Origin: Karalla daura
Lineage: Eukaryota; Chordata; Actinopteri; Chaetodontiformes; Leiognathidae
DNA: 64,000 nt
Reading direction: 5' to 3'
Assembly (NCBI GenBank): GCA_029224185.1
Contig: CM055205.1
Location: 14,331,961-14,395,960, forward strand
Below the pieces are notes generated by a model. It had not been told where the DNA came from, ran no database searches, and was given only the letters and a program-made list of their open reading frames with translations. The first letter of the stretch is position 1. Each line of letters opens with the position of its first letter. This document shows positions 35,022-47,374 of this stretch, piece after piece. The position numbers were made by a program, and so were the translations under genes.

Positions 35022-36508
35022 CTATGTGGAGCCTCCGTAATGGATGACGTAGTAGTCGTGGAAGTACATCAGCACGGCGACGGGCTGGCCGATGATGAGC
35101 GAGATCCACACGGCGGCGTTGCCGTAGATGCCGTTCAGGTAGCGGCTCACCAACAGAGCCAGAGGAACCTGAGGAGGACGGGTGAGAGAGGTGAGCTCCA
35201 GGGAGGTGAGCTCCAGAGAGCAGGGATCAGAGACGGGATCACAGAGAGGGGGGGGGGGGGGTCTTACCTGAGCCATCATCCCCATGAAGGCCCAGAGTCG
35301 GAACATCTTCAGAGGGACGCTCACCAGGTACTGCAGAACACAGACACAGAGACGTACAGTGCTGCAGGATAGTGCAACATGTGAAAGATGATGATTCAGT
35401 CTAGATCTGTGCGGTCTCCTCTGCAAGCATTGAGCTGAAACATTTAGTATGGTGTCAGGTTAAATTAGATGTGTGGACTCCAGGGCTGCTGCATGCTACT
35501 TTACCTCATGGAAGAAGGCAGACACCAGAAAGACGGCGGTTTGAGCCAGAAGTTTGTTGACCCCTCTCCTCAACATTGGCTTGTAGAAGTGTCTGTGGCA
35601 GATACATGTGTGAGGATGCGAGGTCTTTTTGATGAAGAACACAGTAGCAGTGAGAGAAAGTTCGGCACTCACCTCAGGCACCACTTGTGAACTGGGATAT
35701 TCCAGTTGGCCCAGAAATACGTGACGGTCTCAGAGTTCCTGAAATGAACCGAAAATGGCACCGTGCTGGACTTCATGAACATTAAGATTGAGTATAAGTA
35801 GAAGAAGGCACCAGGAGGTACTGAGACAGAACCAGGTGTAAGTGTCTGTAAACACTGCACTAGTGACCCTGTGCAGCCTGGAAACATGCGTCTGATGACG
35901 TGCGTGCTCACCACCAGTCTTTGTAGAACTCTCTGTCTCCAAACTGCAGCAGCTCCGCCACAAAGTTCAGAGAGGAGTGGAAGAACCAGTAGAAGAAGAT
36001 CAACCATATGAGATGGTTCGGGACCTGGGAGACGAGGAGAGGAGATCGTCTATCATACACCCCATGAACCGCATCAATACAGGACAGAATCATGTATGTT
36101 GGGGATGTATACACTCACAGCTAACTTCAGAAGTCGCTCCATCATCCTAGAGAAGTCCATTTCCTGCGAGAAACAGTAGAACGTAACATTATTGCTCTAC
36201 TCTCTGTCACAACAGTGCATGAGCAGAGACAGCAGAAGACAATATCAAATACGTGTACTGCATGTGTGCACATACCTGGAATGGTTTCATTGAGTTCTGT
36301 ATAGTGGGGACCATCCACTATGTGAGGAAAATGGAAATAATGAGTGATATCATTGTGTGTGTGTGTGTGTGTGCTGAGTGAATGCTGAGTGCTGGAATCC
36401 TCATTTACCTGCTGTATCAATCCTACCAACAGCTGCATGAGGAAAAGCTGCAAAATAAAGTGATATAACATCAGCTTTCATGCCTCTGTGGTATGGAGAC
36501 AATACAAA

Positions 36509-36563
<55 letters not shown>

Positions 36564-38996
36564 GCCTCCACCATTTCAAACAGTCGTCTCATCAGGAACC
36601 TCTTGCGTATTCGGGAAGAGCGTGGAAAGTTGAGCTGGTAACAGAGAGTCGGGGCGAAGATGAAGTAGTACATGTCTAAAAGCAAAGAGGAAAAAGACAA
36701 GAAATGAATTCACATTAATAAGAGTTTCACTTAAAAACTGTGTGGTCTATCTCTGCGGCAGCATCGTGACTCATGCCTCTGTGGGTGAGGTTTCCTGGGT
36801 AGGAGACACGAGAATGAATCGCCGAGCCATTGGACTGGGCCACAGATGGACCTGAAAGACAGGGATATATATGGTAGTGTAAACCAATGGCACATCCAGC
36901 TCTTTCTCCACTAACAACCATATGAATGTTCCTTGTAACAACACCCCAAAATGTCAGTGGGAAGAGCTAGTTCTGTCTATCTGTTGTCTATTCATCTCTG
37001 CTCATACAGTCAAGAGATACAGACATCACATTGCTTTTCTGACTAAAATAGCTTCAAAGTGATGGCAGCTGTTCAAGACTCACATCTTTCATCTGTGTGT
37101 GTGTGCTTCTAAGACAGTATCTTATGTTCGTCTCGCCTCCACTAGGTGGCAGTAGCAGCACAGACATGGATGAACGTTCAATGGGGTCCAGCTCAAGTGT
37201 ATGAATCCAGGTCTTATGCCTGTGTTATCGGAGTTGTAGCATCAAACACCTCTGTCGCTATAACTGAACTAATACTGCGTGCGTGTGTGTGTGTGTGTGT
37301 GATTATACTTACATGAGTATGATCTCGTCAGTTTCTTGGCCTTGGCTTGTCTGATTTCTCGACACCACCTGTTGGTGTCTTGGTAGGAGTACAGCTTGAG
37401 AAACAGCACTGTGTAGATTCCCAGGGAGAGGACACCACCCACTGACACACACACACACACGATTAACCAAGGGGTTAGTAATCATTATTAGTGTTATCAA
37501 GCGCTATAAAATAGGTGTGTGTGATGTCTATGGTCTACCTGGGGTCATGGAGGTCACAGTGAGCACAGAGGCAGCAGGAAAGATGAGCAGAGCCGCCAGG
37601 TTAAAAATGTGAAGAATCAGCCCGGTGAGTTCAGAGATGGTTCCCTTCAAAAGATGAGGGGGACACCAAAGATGAGAGTTCAGTCACTCGAAAACACTCT
37701 TTGATCTGCTGCCACTTATTGTAACTACTAATGGACCACAGAGGGGGAAACTGTGAGAGACACAGGTTGATGTTTTTGCAGCACTCTGCAGGAGGTGTTG
37801 TTTCACGTCTCTCATAATCTAATCTCTGCTGGGAGCGGCGTGCTTATCGGAACAGGCAAACGGAGAGGAGGATTTACAGCTCACACTCCAGGATGTGTAC
37901 AGCACCCATCCCACTGGTGGAGCCACGCTCTCTCACACAGGCCAAGTCAAGAAACCGTGTGAGTTTGAGATCCAAACAGAAGGTGAATCAGGAGCCGCTG
38001 TGAGGAACTGCGCTGATGAATGAACTGGTAGTGCGTGGTCGTATTGTGGGTGGTAGAGCTCACCACGGCCAGACGCCTCTCTGTGTACAGGGCGACCAGG
38101 ATGAACACGTTGGACACTGAAACACAGAAACAAACAACAAATCCATGAGTTAAGCAGCCAGGAAGTGGCCCTGCTTTAATTGGCTGTCAGATCAATGGTA
38201 CGCACCGATAATGAGGCAAGCTGCAGGCCAGCTGTAGGGGTCCTTCAGGAACAGGGACACTACCTGGATAGGATCCACCAGGATACCGTACCTACACCAG
38301 GGGAGAAGCGACAGTCACTCAGGCCAACGGGTACAGGCTCCAAAAATAACTAAATGCCGTATGCTGTAATGAAGCACCATGGGCAGACGAAGCTCTGAAA
38401 ATCTATACATCTCTCTTTTTTCAGTTGAGTTTAGTGTAATCTACATGTTTTTATAGAATGACCTTTGTTAGGAAAAACTCTAGGAGAAGGAGAAGAGGAA
38501 AGTCAGTGTGTATAAACCCTGAAACTCTTCCTATGGCATGTGATGCTCTTGTACCATGTGCCCATATCATATTCTACCATCGTTATACCACAGAAAGCAT
38601 CGCTCTAGCTGGCCTGTAGCTGTTATGAAGGACGCTCTTTGAATTTTAGTGAGAAAAGCAACATATAACAGTTATGTGATGTCATAAAATGGGGACAGGA
38701 GGTGAGGCGACATCAAGTTGTAAAACACAGCAAATCGTAAACACATGCGGTGTTATGTAGGTGCGCACTCACTTTATAATGTTCTCCAGGAAGAGGCGGG
38801 CATTGCTCAGCATCTGAAGGGAGAAGACAAAACAGATATAAGTGATATAATGGCCGAGCTCAGGGTAGCAACAAGGGTGAATCTGGCCTTTGTTGAGCAG
38901 TGGAAACACAGCCTGAGCCCTCGGCTATAAATCTGGATGATCATTTCCTTGGCCTGCAGCTCGGCTCATGATTAGTCTGCAGGCTCCAAATCGTGT

Positions 38997-39034
<38 letters not shown>

Positions 39035-41443
39035 GTTATTCAAAACCAGAAACAGGAACGGGCCAGTTCCTGTCACAAACAAGCACTTCGGAGGATTAAG
39101 AGGGGTGTCCCTCCTCAGGTACACAGCAATATAAGGACGCATAGATCAGGTTTGTTTAAACAACACTGTCTCTCCCTGCTGCTGCTGTTGCTACTCTGTT
39201 CTCAAAGTACAATGTGTTTATTATTCTATTATGTATGAAAGATCAAGGTCCAGGTCTCAGTTTATCGCAGCCATCAGTTATCTGAGCTCCTCGGAGATAA
39301 AAAGGCTTCATGGATGCATTCTTTAGATCCTTGTTTAGGGCCCTGGTATACAAAGTCAGACGGACAGGTAAGATAATGGGGACGGGGAGGCTGGGACACA
39401 TGATAAGGTCACGCTGCAGTGATTGTGCGGCAGCGCAGTCCGCTGAGCTGCCAAAAAAGCCTTCAGCAATGTGGTTTTGAGTCAACTTTGTCTCTGGTCC
39501 AAAAGCTGCAACCTTTGCCTCAGTAACCTTCAGCACGGACCAAAGTGAGAGAGAGAGAGAGTGAGAGAGATAGATAGAGAGGCAGGACCGTCGTGGTCAC
39601 TGTGAGAAAAGGGGGCCCGTACGGGCCACTTCTAGAAACATGGCATGTCTGATTTTGTAATGGTAGAAATCTATTATTTGCTCAGTGAAAGGTCAGAATT
39701 GGATTTAGTAGAGTTAGAGAGCACAATCTCCCAGTGGTTGGCAGGGATTCAGTGGCTTGTTGGAAGACACTTCAGCAGGAGGGGTGTGTGTGTGTGTGGG
39801 GGGGGTTAATTAACTGACCCCGGGCTGCTCAGTTAAAGAAGCATTCCTGTCCCATCAGAGCAACATTAACTGCACTAAGGAGGAGATTTTTCCTGTGATC
39901 TGTATCTGTCATGGAGCCTGAAACCACTGCTGTATGTGGCTTCATTTGACTCAATAGGACTCGACTAGAATCTTACGCATGTTTATTACGGCTGCTGTTA
40001 AGTCTCAATATGTGCCATGAGGTCACTTGTGTTATTCTAAACAGCGCGAGGAAGCAGTCAATGACAAGAGGAAGGTTTCAGCATGCCTCTGATTCTCTTT
40101 ATCACCCTTTACAATGCCTTGGGTGTGGGTTTTTTTTATTCCTTCTCAATCTGAACATCAATATTTCAATGTGATGACACTGTGATTGAGGGGTTAGCAC
40201 TGTGGCCTCACAGCAATGAACAGACCGTGTGCCGGAGTTTTGTGGAGTTTGCATGTTCTCTTATACTCCAGTTTCCTCCCAAGGTCGACTGGAGACTCTA
40301 AATTGCCCCCAAGTGTGTGTATGAGTGTGTGTGTGTGTGACTGGCAACCTGTCCAGCCTGCCTTCACCTTATGTGGACTGGAGAAAGTGAGTGACATAAT
40401 GAATGGATAATTGAAAGTGTTTTGTGCCTCTCCCCTTCTAATCAAGATACTCTGACACCCAACGTACACTTTGCAATTCATTGCAAAGCTACGAGGTGTT
40501 TCCAGACAACTGTGACACGGTCGGTTTGATGAGTTGTGTTCTACCTGTCTGGGACCCCAGCCTGTTCTGTGTCATTGCACTGCACCTCAGTGTCCTCAGC
40601 TGTGAGATGTGTCAGATGTGCAGGATGGATGCGGGTTTAAAATTAGACAGCGTTACCAGGAGGTTGGCTGGACATGCGAGGCTGGGCGGAGAGATCTGCT
40701 GCCAGGAAAACATTTTGCATTTCTGCCCCCAAGACTTCTGCAGAAGCCAGCATCACGTACACATGTTGTATGCGAGTCATTATCCACAGCTTCCTCTGTC
40801 TTTCAAAGCTATAATAATTAAGAGTTATGCATGGATTTAACTACTAATATTGTATAACACTCGCTTTCGGAAAATGAGCACAAATAATCTCCCATCTCTA
40901 GAAACTCGTGCTCCTGCAGCGGAGATTTTAGGAATTTAGTCAACGGTGCTGTTTATCGGGGGCAAATTACACAACTAAGCTTATGAATTGTACAAACAGA
41001 CGCGCTCACACATGCACAGTGGAGACTCTGTGGTTCCACTTCACACTCTTAAAGCCTAATCCTGGAGGCTTCCTAAAAAACGCTCTGTGTCAACTATCCC
41101 CCGGTGGTGACCACAGAGTGGAGGACGCGGTCGTCACGGCAATACGAGCTTTCAGGGATGGGATTAATCCTGTCACACAAAGTGCAAAATTAGGCTCCTT
41201 TTAGAAGCAGCCCACAGACACACACACACACACACACGCGCCGACACATTGTACACAAAGGGGTACAGACAGTGTAGCATGCATTGGTGTGTGTGTGCAC
41301 ATAGACTATAGCTCTATTTATAGTCAGTCCATTTCAGTTTCATTAGGATTAGGGTTAACTAGATATTTGTATCCTCCATGCCTATCAAAAACCAGCGAGT
41401 GGGTGATCAGAGGCTCTGCAGGGCGCCTTTGGAGGCTCCCACA

Positions 41444-41505
<62 letters not shown>

Positions 41506-44500
41506 TGGATTGAGCATTTGGGACAAGTCAGAAAGTTCAGCTGTCCTGGAGCGACCTTGGCCAAAGGGGGGCATATCTTTTCTGATTTTTGTGGAGTAAC
41601 TTGTACAGAGACAGTAAAACTTTGCATCGCACTACAGTTATTTCATTGAGCTTTTTCAGAGCTGGGTAAGAGTGGTTAGCACCGCTGTCTTGCAGCGGTT
41701 CGAATCCTGGTAAGACTGGGTCCGGTTTTCACCCACGGTCCAAAAATGTTCAGGCTGACTGGAGACTCTAACCCGCACAGAGATGTGAGTGTGAGATAAT
41801 GGATCCGGAAACCGCCCCAGTGTTAACTGCTTTTCATGTTGGTTTTTGGCTTGTTTGCAACAGTTCAAGACTCCGCAGCCCAAACCGACATGCAAAACGT
41901 GCTCCTCTCGGCAACCACCGCCGTCCTGTGACAGCCCGCTGCAGCTGATGTAGCTGGAGCTTGTGCTAGTTCTCGATGCTTTATTTCCTTGTCACACTGA
42001 GCGCGTCTCCCATATGTTTTGCAAGCAGCTCCTGATTCCGGTGACCCTTCTCAGATTGTCCCAGGCAAGCTCAGGATTTGTGAGCACAAACTGTCGTGCA
42101 TACAGAGGCTTTTTTCCCCCCCAGGATTATTTCTTTAAAAACTAAAAAAATATCCCTGCCGAGAAGATTAATCCTTTAGGGACTCTTGTTTGTATTTACA
42201 ATATCAGGTTAAGAAACAACTTTGTTGACTGACGGGCCCGTAAGAGATGTTATAATCCATTTCGATGCGACAAGACAACGGTTTCAAATGACAACGAATG
42301 GATGTGCGTGTGGAACATAATCGCAACCAGAACATCTTGAGTTCATGCAATTGTATGGTATAGGTACAAATCAAGGTGCAAAAATCACACTTAAAACACC
42401 ACTAGTCCACACAGGTGCGACCGAGCGTGAAATGAAGTCTTAGCCTGTCAAAATCGATCAAATGTGCGTACGGCCGAATCCCGCCCTACGCATACTTGAC
42501 AAATAAGGGCCACCAGTGACTTGAGGTGAACTCGTCTCCTCCTTTAATCAAACGAGTGGCAAATGAGGAAGTACAGGATATGGCAAAGTAGGGCACTGGG
42601 CCGCGACTGTGCGCGCAGGATCTACTTGTGTGAGGAGAGATAACGCAAAGGGGAACTTATCACGCTTCTCACAGACAGGTTTGACCGAGCACGGCTCTTC
42701 TTCCCCGGGGTTTTTCAAATGGAGGCTGCCGCTTCCTGTCCTGGCTTCAATCAGGGTCGAAAAGCACATCCAGCATTTACAATGTGCAATAGCTGCTATT
42801 TAGAGCGGCTGTTTTATTATTTTTTTTATGTTTGTATAAGAGGTGGAAAGATAGAGAAGGATATGCTACTCAGCAGTGACTCAAATTTGTGGCAGCCAGA
42901 TGTGCAATTTCTCTGGCGAAGGCTAAACGAGAGATGGAGAAAAAAAAAGCGGGAGTTCTCGTTTTGGGCTACGTGGGTTTTTGGGAGAGCACGTACTCAC
43001 CAGCATGACGACACACCAGTTGAGGATTCCTCTGTAGTTGCTGTAGCCGCTGGCTGAGCTCAGGAGAGACTCCTGGAGGTCGTGGCAGCTGCAGACAAGC
43101 CAAACAGTCAGAAGTGGAATTCTTAGGATATACAGACTCTTTGCTGCTTGTTTATCCACAAACTTAGGGTTGAAGGAATTGATTAAACACGCACCAACCA
43201 GATGTTTGTACAGTATAGCTGTCAGCGCTGCATTTGCCTATTCATCTTCACACAATTCCCAGAGTACATGTTTCAAGAGCCCGACATGATGCCAATCCCC
43301 ACACTTGCCCGATAAATAAGGGCAATTGTTATTCACAAACCTCTGTAACGAAAACACATCCCATATCTTGATTTAAAGCATGACTCGATGAATGAGAGGA
43401 TTGATTTTTTTTCTTGATAACCGAGCAGGACTTTGGTTGGATGGAGGCCGCATGATTCACACTGATGTGGTGAGTCATGCTTGCCTCATGAATGAACTGG
43501 ATGAGGATGAGCTGAGCAACATCCTGAGCTACTACTGTACAAATTTGACAAATGGCCTGAAAATGATTAAGATTCGCACCACAAATTGGATATTGGTCGA
43601 ATATTTCATTACTTTCACAGTGTTGAGTGTTGAAAAATGGATCACATCCAGCAACAGGACAGCTGCTCTTACAACTTCACTGGGCCTTGAAAAGGTTGTG
43701 AAAATGTAGGTTAAAGGTATTAATGCCATTGCCCAACAACCAAACAAGCAGTTTTTCTACAAATGTATACAATTTATTTTCTTTTTTGTCACTGTTCACC
43801 AACATCAAAATTACAGAGACGTGTTAAGGAGAGTTTACATGGATGTGTTAAGGAGAAATTAAACAAAATAATCAAGCAAAGATGACAGAATAAAAGATAC
43901 ATGCCACATGATGCTGTGCTAGCATAGAGTGAGAAGTGGTTAAGTAAAATCAGGCAAAGAAGCAGGGGTGGTTGGAGATGATGAAGGAAGGAAGGGGAAA
44001 GAGCATTTAGTGACAGGAAACCCACATGAGGAGTTCCTCAGTGAGTGCCACCATACACTCAGGGCAAGACCAGAGACGTGCAGACTGAGACGTAGCTGGA
44101 AACTATTGCAAAAGACAGAAATGGCACGGAAAGTAAAAACGGCTCACATATGACCCTCCTCTAGCTGGCAAAACTCCAGTCAAAGTATTGCAATCACTGT
44201 ATTTGAGCAAACTGCTGTTGCATCAGTCTTTACATCCTTGCATGGTGAAAGACATGTCTTCTAAGAGAATCTGGGAGACTGCCACAGAATGAAGGGTTAG
44301 ACTGGTGATAATGGTCAGACATGGCTCTCTTAACTACTTGTATCATGTGAGTAAAGGAGGCTGAAATGACACCTTTCCAAGACCGTTTTTCCTCTATTAT
44401 TTCCAAGTGCTGCATGGATATAACCTGAAGGCACATCACCACAAAGTGTAGACACCAATCACCACATTCATGGGTTTGATGTCCACTAACTGAAATGTTA

Positions 44501-45412
44501 CATTTTCACTCCTTGACATTGTGAACTGTTGGCCATGTTTTCAAGATAGTAATGTTTGCTCTTAATCAATGTTTTTAAATCAAACTACAAATACTTTTAA
44601 AGGTGTATGTCCAGTCTTGAAGGTAAACACTACACACTGTGCAGGTGTTCAGCAAGTCCTTTGCAAGTGTCAGTGTTATCAGTGGAAGGATGTACTAACT
44701 TTTAATCATACCGGTTACCACATTTGTTCTTCTCTACATCAACTATTGTTTGTTATGTCCGGGTAGTGGACATCACCATGAACTGCAGATATCAATCACA
44801 ATATGTATGGGTTTGACTTCTAGGCTCTACTCTGGAGAAACACATAATTTCACGGTAAATTCCATTATATCAAAGCAAAGACTGTACACATTTTACAGGC
44901 AACTGGGCAATAACCCCATCCTATCATGTGCAGGTCTTTGCTCAGCTACAGCTAAGGTGGCTTAACGCCCCCCTCCCGTACAAAACAGCTAATTAGTGTA
45001 ATTTACGATGCTAATTAACGTGAGGTATTGGAATCCTTTTTCGGTTGCTTTCCAGTGACGTGATGAGCTTTGTCTTGCACGCGGCACAGAACGCGAGCTT
45101 TGACTGTGCCTTTGAATCCGACCGTTACCTGAGTCTCTCACTGATGTCCTCCACCGCGCTCCTCTGCCTCCTGGAGCCGGGCTGCCCCACCACCTTCCCG
45201 GGCTCACTCGTTAGCCTCTCCTCGCCCGGTTTGCCTTTACCACCGGGGCACGGGGGTGGCTTTTCCGCGGTGCCTGCATCGCTACTGCTGCACTTGCTGC
45301 CGTTGGCTTGTTTAGCAGAACCCCCTCCTCCTCCGCTGCTACCACCGTTACCGGAGATGGTGGTCCTCCTCCGCCGGGTGACGGGCCCTCTCGCCTCGGC
45401 TCTGTCGCTCAT
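35022..45412 (-). CDS. dgat1: dgat1, diacylglycerol O-acyltransferase 1 (17 exons)
   Basis: ER multi-pass MBOAT enzyme that joins fatty acyl-CoA to diacylglycerol to make triacylglycerol. Exons in transcript order: 45412-45129, 43088-43001, 38813-38773, 38291-38206, 38116-38064, 37644-37539, 37441-37313, 36851-36777, 36675-36572, 36447-36409, 36317-36276, 36163-36119, 36024-35912, 35738-35673, 35592-35505, 35330-35268, 35168-35022. In-frame total 522 residues against 488 in human. Exon 1 encodes a disordered, Gly/Ser/Pro-rich N-terminus of about 95 residues. Hallmarks: NYRGILNWCVVML; LYYF-like DMYYFIFAPTLCYQLNFPR; FYKDWWN at about 397-403; HKWC; catalytic His at about 452 in SAFFHEYLVSVPL; GNAAVWISLIIGQP. 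Intron 8 appears to use a GC donor (AGAG|GCATGA). Exon 7 and exon 9 are bordered by GT/CA repeats. The gene diverges from tbc1d20 and converges on cfap20. Fish have more than one dgat1 copy in some lineages; which one this is cannot be told. Confidence 0.96.
36512..36562. repeat. (GT)n microsatellite in dgat1 intron 9
   Basis: On the dgat1 strand it is a CA repeat beginning about 10 nt after the exon 9 donor. Confidence 0.93.
37139..37152 (+). promoter_or_regulatory. CTCF-like core motif in dgat1 intron
   Basis: CCACTAGGTGGCAG, a 14/14 match to CCASYAGRKGGCRS on the plus strand, between dgat1 exons 7 and 8. Confidence 0.6.
40186..40408 (+). repeat. Fish tRNA-like-headed interspersed repeat
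   Basis: GGGTTAGCACTGTGGCCTCA..., then TGGAGTTTGCATGTTCTC, GTTTCCTCCCA, GACTGGAGACTCTAAATTGC, CTGGCAACCTGTCCAG and a terminal ATGAATGGAT. This is the clearest copy of the family in the window, lying in dgat1 intron 2. Confidence 0.75.
41455..41500. repeat. (CA)n microsatellite
   Basis: About 23 units in dgat1 intron 2. Confidence 0.95.
41661..41812 (+). repeat. Fish interspersed repeat, diverged copy
   Basis: GTGGTTAGCACCGCTGTCTTGC start, GGTTCGAATCCTGGTAAGAC (B-box-like), then CTGACTGGAGACTCTAAC and GTGTGAGATAATGGAT. Same family as 40186-40408; the tRNA-like head is better preserved here. Confidence 0.65.
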
Positions 45413-47134
45413 GTCGGCGGCGTTGACTTCTCAGTCTACCTGCCCGGCATGGAGGCTCACACCACGGCGTCTGTCTGCTTCCATCCGTGTGGCTTCAGGA
45501 AGAAGTGAATGAAGTAAGTACGACAGGGAGGGAGGGTAGGAGGGACGGAGGTGTCCCTGGCGATAGCGTTAGTGATAAGGCGGATCATAACTGCCAGCCC
45601 GCACAGCTCAAGGTGCAGGAGGCAGCGCCAGGGTTGCCAGACTAAGTCCCCCCAAATCCGCCCCCCCCCCCAAATAAGCTGCCCCTAGTCTAGGTGTGAA
45701 CGTACTATTTAATTTAAGTGAAGTCCTATCTTTAAGTATTTGAGAACTATAGTTATCACACCACAGCAATTCCGTGTTGCGCATGTAAAATGAAGATGAA
45801 ACTTGTAAAGAGAATATTGAGAAGACTACGTTTTGATTGGTTGCCAGATTTGCTGTTAAAGCCTTTAGGCCTAAGCAAAAATTAGAAACTGTGAAATGGT
45901 CAGGAGAAGGCACTGGACCTTAGGCCACCAGATATACACACTTCTGGCATACACTGCATTTCAAATCGTTTATACAGAAAGTTTATAAGATTTGAAAAGA
46001 GATGCAATAAAAAAAGTCTAGAAATTGACAGTATAGGTAAAGAAGTTATAGCAATGAAAACACCAGATACAAGAACAAGACACAGCAATAGACAGCACAG
46101 CAGCAGTTGTAGATGTTATATGAGAAACTGCAGCAGGAAGGAAGGGCCTGCGATATCTCTCTTTCACACACTTGGGGAGAAGGAGTGTCACTGAAGGAGC
46201 TGCTCAATGCAGATGGGGGTGTGTAAAAGCTTGTAAATATAACATTTTTTACTTTCTGATATTTGTCTGCTGAGTAAAAAAACACTTTTGGGGTCCTAGG
46301 CTTGTGAGGCAGCCCTGCTGCATCTACAGCCAGAATGCACCAGGTTGTTCCTCATTGAATCGAAAGTAGAGCAGCAGGGGGCACTGAACAGTGAGACTAA
46401 ACATGAAGCTCTGCATTATCTCCACAAAAATGTGATTCTGTTCTGATAATTACAGACTTAAGATGCAATACTAACAATATGCATTTTCTTGGAATTAACA
46501 CTCAGTAGTATGATCCTTTGTCATAAAAATACATGTGCAGTGATTGGTCTGCTGCCGTCACAGTGTTATTTGTATATTTGGTAGCAGGTTTTCTGTACCA
46601 ATCACCAAAGCAAATACAACTGTGTAACGAACTTGTAGGGGGCTTTTTGGCTTTTTTGTAGGGGGCTTTTTGTTCCCTTCTGTAATGACACCGAGTTATG
46701 CACAGGTGTAATTCAAACACTAACCAGACACTGAATAATATAAAAGTGAAATTGAAAGTTAGTTCAAGTAAGTTGATTGGCACAGACAAGCAATTTAAGG
46801 TTTAAATGTATATGTAAAAAACCCACAATTGCTATACATATACATACAAACATACCTTGTAGCAACAACTGAACCTTAAGTTAGGTTAATCATATTATAA
46901 CTCATATTTAGATATATTTTCACGTGTATAGATTCATACATACATTCAAAATCCACCGTCACGAACTAGAGTAGAGCAGTAGATTGGTCATAGGCAGGGG
47001 AGAGAAAAGTAAAATGTGGCGAACGAAATACATCCAATTTTCACCCTCTAAAACTTAAAACTACAAATATTAAACTTAGGATAAACGATCGTAAGATGAT
47101 AGCGTTGAAAAACTACACTGAAGTGTGCTTGAGG
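45413..47134. other. Divergent dgat1-tbc1d20 intergenic region
   Basis: The dgat1 side (45130-45545) is GC- and CpG-rich and probably holds its promoter. No gene is supported. A CTCF-like motif GCAGCAGGGGGCAC (13 of 14 consensus positions) is at 46371-46384. Remaining sequence is AT-rich. Confidence 0.55.
46371..46384 (+). promoter_or_regulatory. CTCF-like core motif, one mismatch
   Basis: GCAGCAGGGGGCAC matches CCASYAGRKGGCRS except at position 1. It lies between two divergent promoters, a plausible insulator position. Confidence 0.4.
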
Positions 47135-47139
47135 TGCAA

Positions 47140-47194
47140 ATTGGTGGGAGCCAATGAGCTTTGAGAGTTATGTCACGTGTTTATTTCGTCCAAT
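47140..47194 (+). promoter_or_regulatory. tbc1d20: tbc1d20 promoter: NF-Y boxes and E-box
   Basis: Inverted CCAAT (ATTGG) at 47140-47144, CCAAT at 47151-47155, CACGTG at 47174-47179 within GTCACGTGTT, a forkhead-like TGTTTATTT at 47178-47186, and CCAAT at 47190-47194. All are 180-235 bp upstream of the tbc1d20 start codon, the usual distance for NF-Y boxes. Confidence 0.6.
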
Positions 47195-47374
47195 AGGAGC
47201 GTGGCTGTGTGGCATCAGGCTATGTTGATTCTTGCGGGGACAGCTGTTGAGAGGAGCGGTGGTGTATTTCCCTACGTTGTCGGTGTTTAGCTGTTAGAAA
47301 ACATATTTTATGTTTGTTCACTTGTCTATGGAACAGCCCACACTTTGTTGGTGGGAAGTCGGTTTTTAAAAGGG

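Noticed and set aside
44445..44820. Two similar 30-bp words around ATGGGTTTGA at 44451 and 44791
   Set aside because: Match is too short and imperfect to call a repeat without a search.
45045..45512. 155-residue plus-strand frame over dgat1 exon 1
   Set aside because: It is the shadow of the GC-rich first dgat1 exon on the opposite strand, whose protein and splice donor are clear.
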